Shown piece after piece: positions 63,374 through 64,000 of a stretch of DNA of 64,000 bases. The notes beneath the pieces are model-generated. The model was given only the letters and a program-made list of their open reading frames with translations, did not search any database and was not told where the DNA came from. The stretch's first letter is position 1; each line of letters starts with the position of its first letter. The DNA comes from Hanstruepera neustonica (GTDB lineage: Bacteria > Bacteroidota > Bacteroidia > Flavobacteriales > Flavobacteriaceae), in contig NZ_POWF01000011.1 of assembly GCF_002895005.1 (NCBI RefSeq), forward strand, positions 1-64,000, given 5' to 3'. The position numbers and the translations under genes were made by a program.

Positions 63374-64000
63374 TATAATCTAGCATCTACTAAATCTCTA
63401 GGAAGTAAAGACTTAACGTCAAACACAACACCAGTTTCAGATTTTAGTTTTTTAATATCCAATTCTAAAAATTCATTATGACTAACTGCCAAAACAATGC
63501 CATCATAACTATCAGCTAAATCATTAGCATCAGTCAACAATTCAAAGCCATACTCATCCTTTACCTCTTCTTTAGAAGCCCATGGATCATATACATCAAC
63601 TTGAACGTGATACGTTTCAAATTCTCTAATAATGTCAATGGCTCTTGAATTACGTATGTCCGGGCAATTCTCCTTAAAAGTAATACCCAAGACCAAAACC
63701 TTGGAACCTTTTATAGTAGCACCCTTTTTTATCATCATTTTTACCGTTTCAGTAGCCACATAGCCTCCCATGCTATCATTCATTTTACGGCCTGCCAAAA
63801 TAATTTCAGGATTATAACCACTTTCAATGGCTTTTTGAGCCAAATAATAGGGATCAACACCTATACAGTGGCCGCCAACCAAACCTGGTGTAAACTTGAT
63901 AAAGTTCCATTTGGTACCTGCTGCTTCTAATACTGCTTGGGTGTCAATATCCAACAATCTAAAGATTTTGGACAACTCGTTTACAAAAGCAATATTGATA
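63373..64000 (-). CDS. UDP-N-acetylhexosamine 6-dehydrogenase (WbpO/TviB-like), partial
   Basis: Only the 3' part is in the window; the reading frame continues past 64000 (reading INIAFVNELSKIFRLLDID towards the edge), and the methionine-like TTG at 63975 is an internal leucine. Visible features are the catalytic cysteine motif LVGGHCIGVDPYYLAQKA, then GITFKENCPDIRNSRAIDI in the C-terminal domain. This is the UDP-glucose/UDP-HexNAc dehydrogenase family; pairing with a WbpP-like epimerase favours oxidation of UDP-HexNAc to its uronic acid. Confidence 0.85.
   Translation of the reverse strand, partial: INIAFVNELSKIFRLLDIDTQAVLEAAGTKWNFIKFTPGLVGGHCIGVDPYYLAQKAIESGYNPEIILAGRKMNDSMGGYVATETVKMMIKKGATIKGSKVLVLGITFKENCPDIRNSRAIDIIREFETYHVQVDVYDPWASKEEVKDEYGFELLTDANDLADSYDGIVLAVSHNEFLELDIKKLKSETGVVFDVKSLLPRDLVDARL

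Overview
The window looks like a chromosomal segment of a marine-type member of the Bacteroidota, most likely the family Flavobacteriaceae. The evidence is low GC, a PUR-alpha-like DUF3276 protein, a long NusB, a PorV/PorQ-type outer-membrane protein, a DUF4105/Lnb-like protein, TAnnTTTG promoter elements and almost no Shine-Dalgarno sequences. No genus is claimed. I see no rRNA, tRNA, CRISPR array or insertion sequence.

Positions 1-20918 are mostly housekeeping: a YdeI/OmdA-like protein behind a structured DNA element, the nusB-DUF1573-yajC group, leucine dehydrogenase, an ABC exporter, a DUF3276 protein, phospholipid acyltransferase, a bile-acid/sodium symporter-like protein, CsaA, a redoxin, a DUF1801 protein, a TPR lipoprotein, a cyclophilin-FKBP fusion and RecQ. 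Next come kdsD-tatC-CMD protein-lptB (Kdo precursor, Tat export, LPS export), pssA with a DUF808 protein, a PorV/PorQ-family protein and an Lnb-like protein. A 428-base non-coding stretch (20919-21346) of degenerate palindromic repeats and a heptamer array separates this part from the polysaccharide region.

Positions 21347-59648 form one very large surface-polysaccharide locus, nearly all on the minus strand with many 1-50 base overlaps between genes. It holds a polyprenyl-phosphate sugar-1-phosphate transferase (initiation), seven GT4 and three GT2 glycosyltransferases plus one GT-like protein, and a Wzy/WaaL-like membrane protein. It also encodes a Wzm/Wzt ABC exporter whose ATPase has a C-terminal extension. 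The decorating enzymes are unusually many: four sulfotransferases, six methyltransferases, two MBOAT/SGNH acylation pairs, a hexapeptide acetyltransferase, a GNAT, a FemAB-like aminoacyltransferase, a NodB-like deacetylase and a transglutaminase-like protein. Two asparagine-synthetase relatives are present, one full-length and one without its glutaminase domain. The expected product is a sulfated, O-acylated, methylated and possibly aminoacylated or amidated glycan, exported as LPS O-antigen or capsule.

Positions 59649-62389 are a small accessory stretch: an unrecognised 211-residue protein, a 67-residue putative DNA-binding protein and a divergent 249-residue protein of unknown function. The space between the last two carries an inverted repeat, five 11-bp tandem units and longer direct repeats. 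Positions 62390-64000 hold a UDP-HexNAc 4-epimerase and the 3' part of a UDP-HexNAc 6-dehydrogenase, which together would supply UDP-HexNAc uronic acid to the glycan.

The most unexpected non-coding signal is a set of five degenerate heptamer arrays (7-base period, AGT or similar at the start of each unit when read on the minus strand). Four of them contain or begin at the stop codon of a gene in or beside the polysaccharide region. The most interesting protein-level candidate is the transglutaminase-like / TylF-like methyltransferase / GNAT / FemAB / deacetylase run at 27191-31951.
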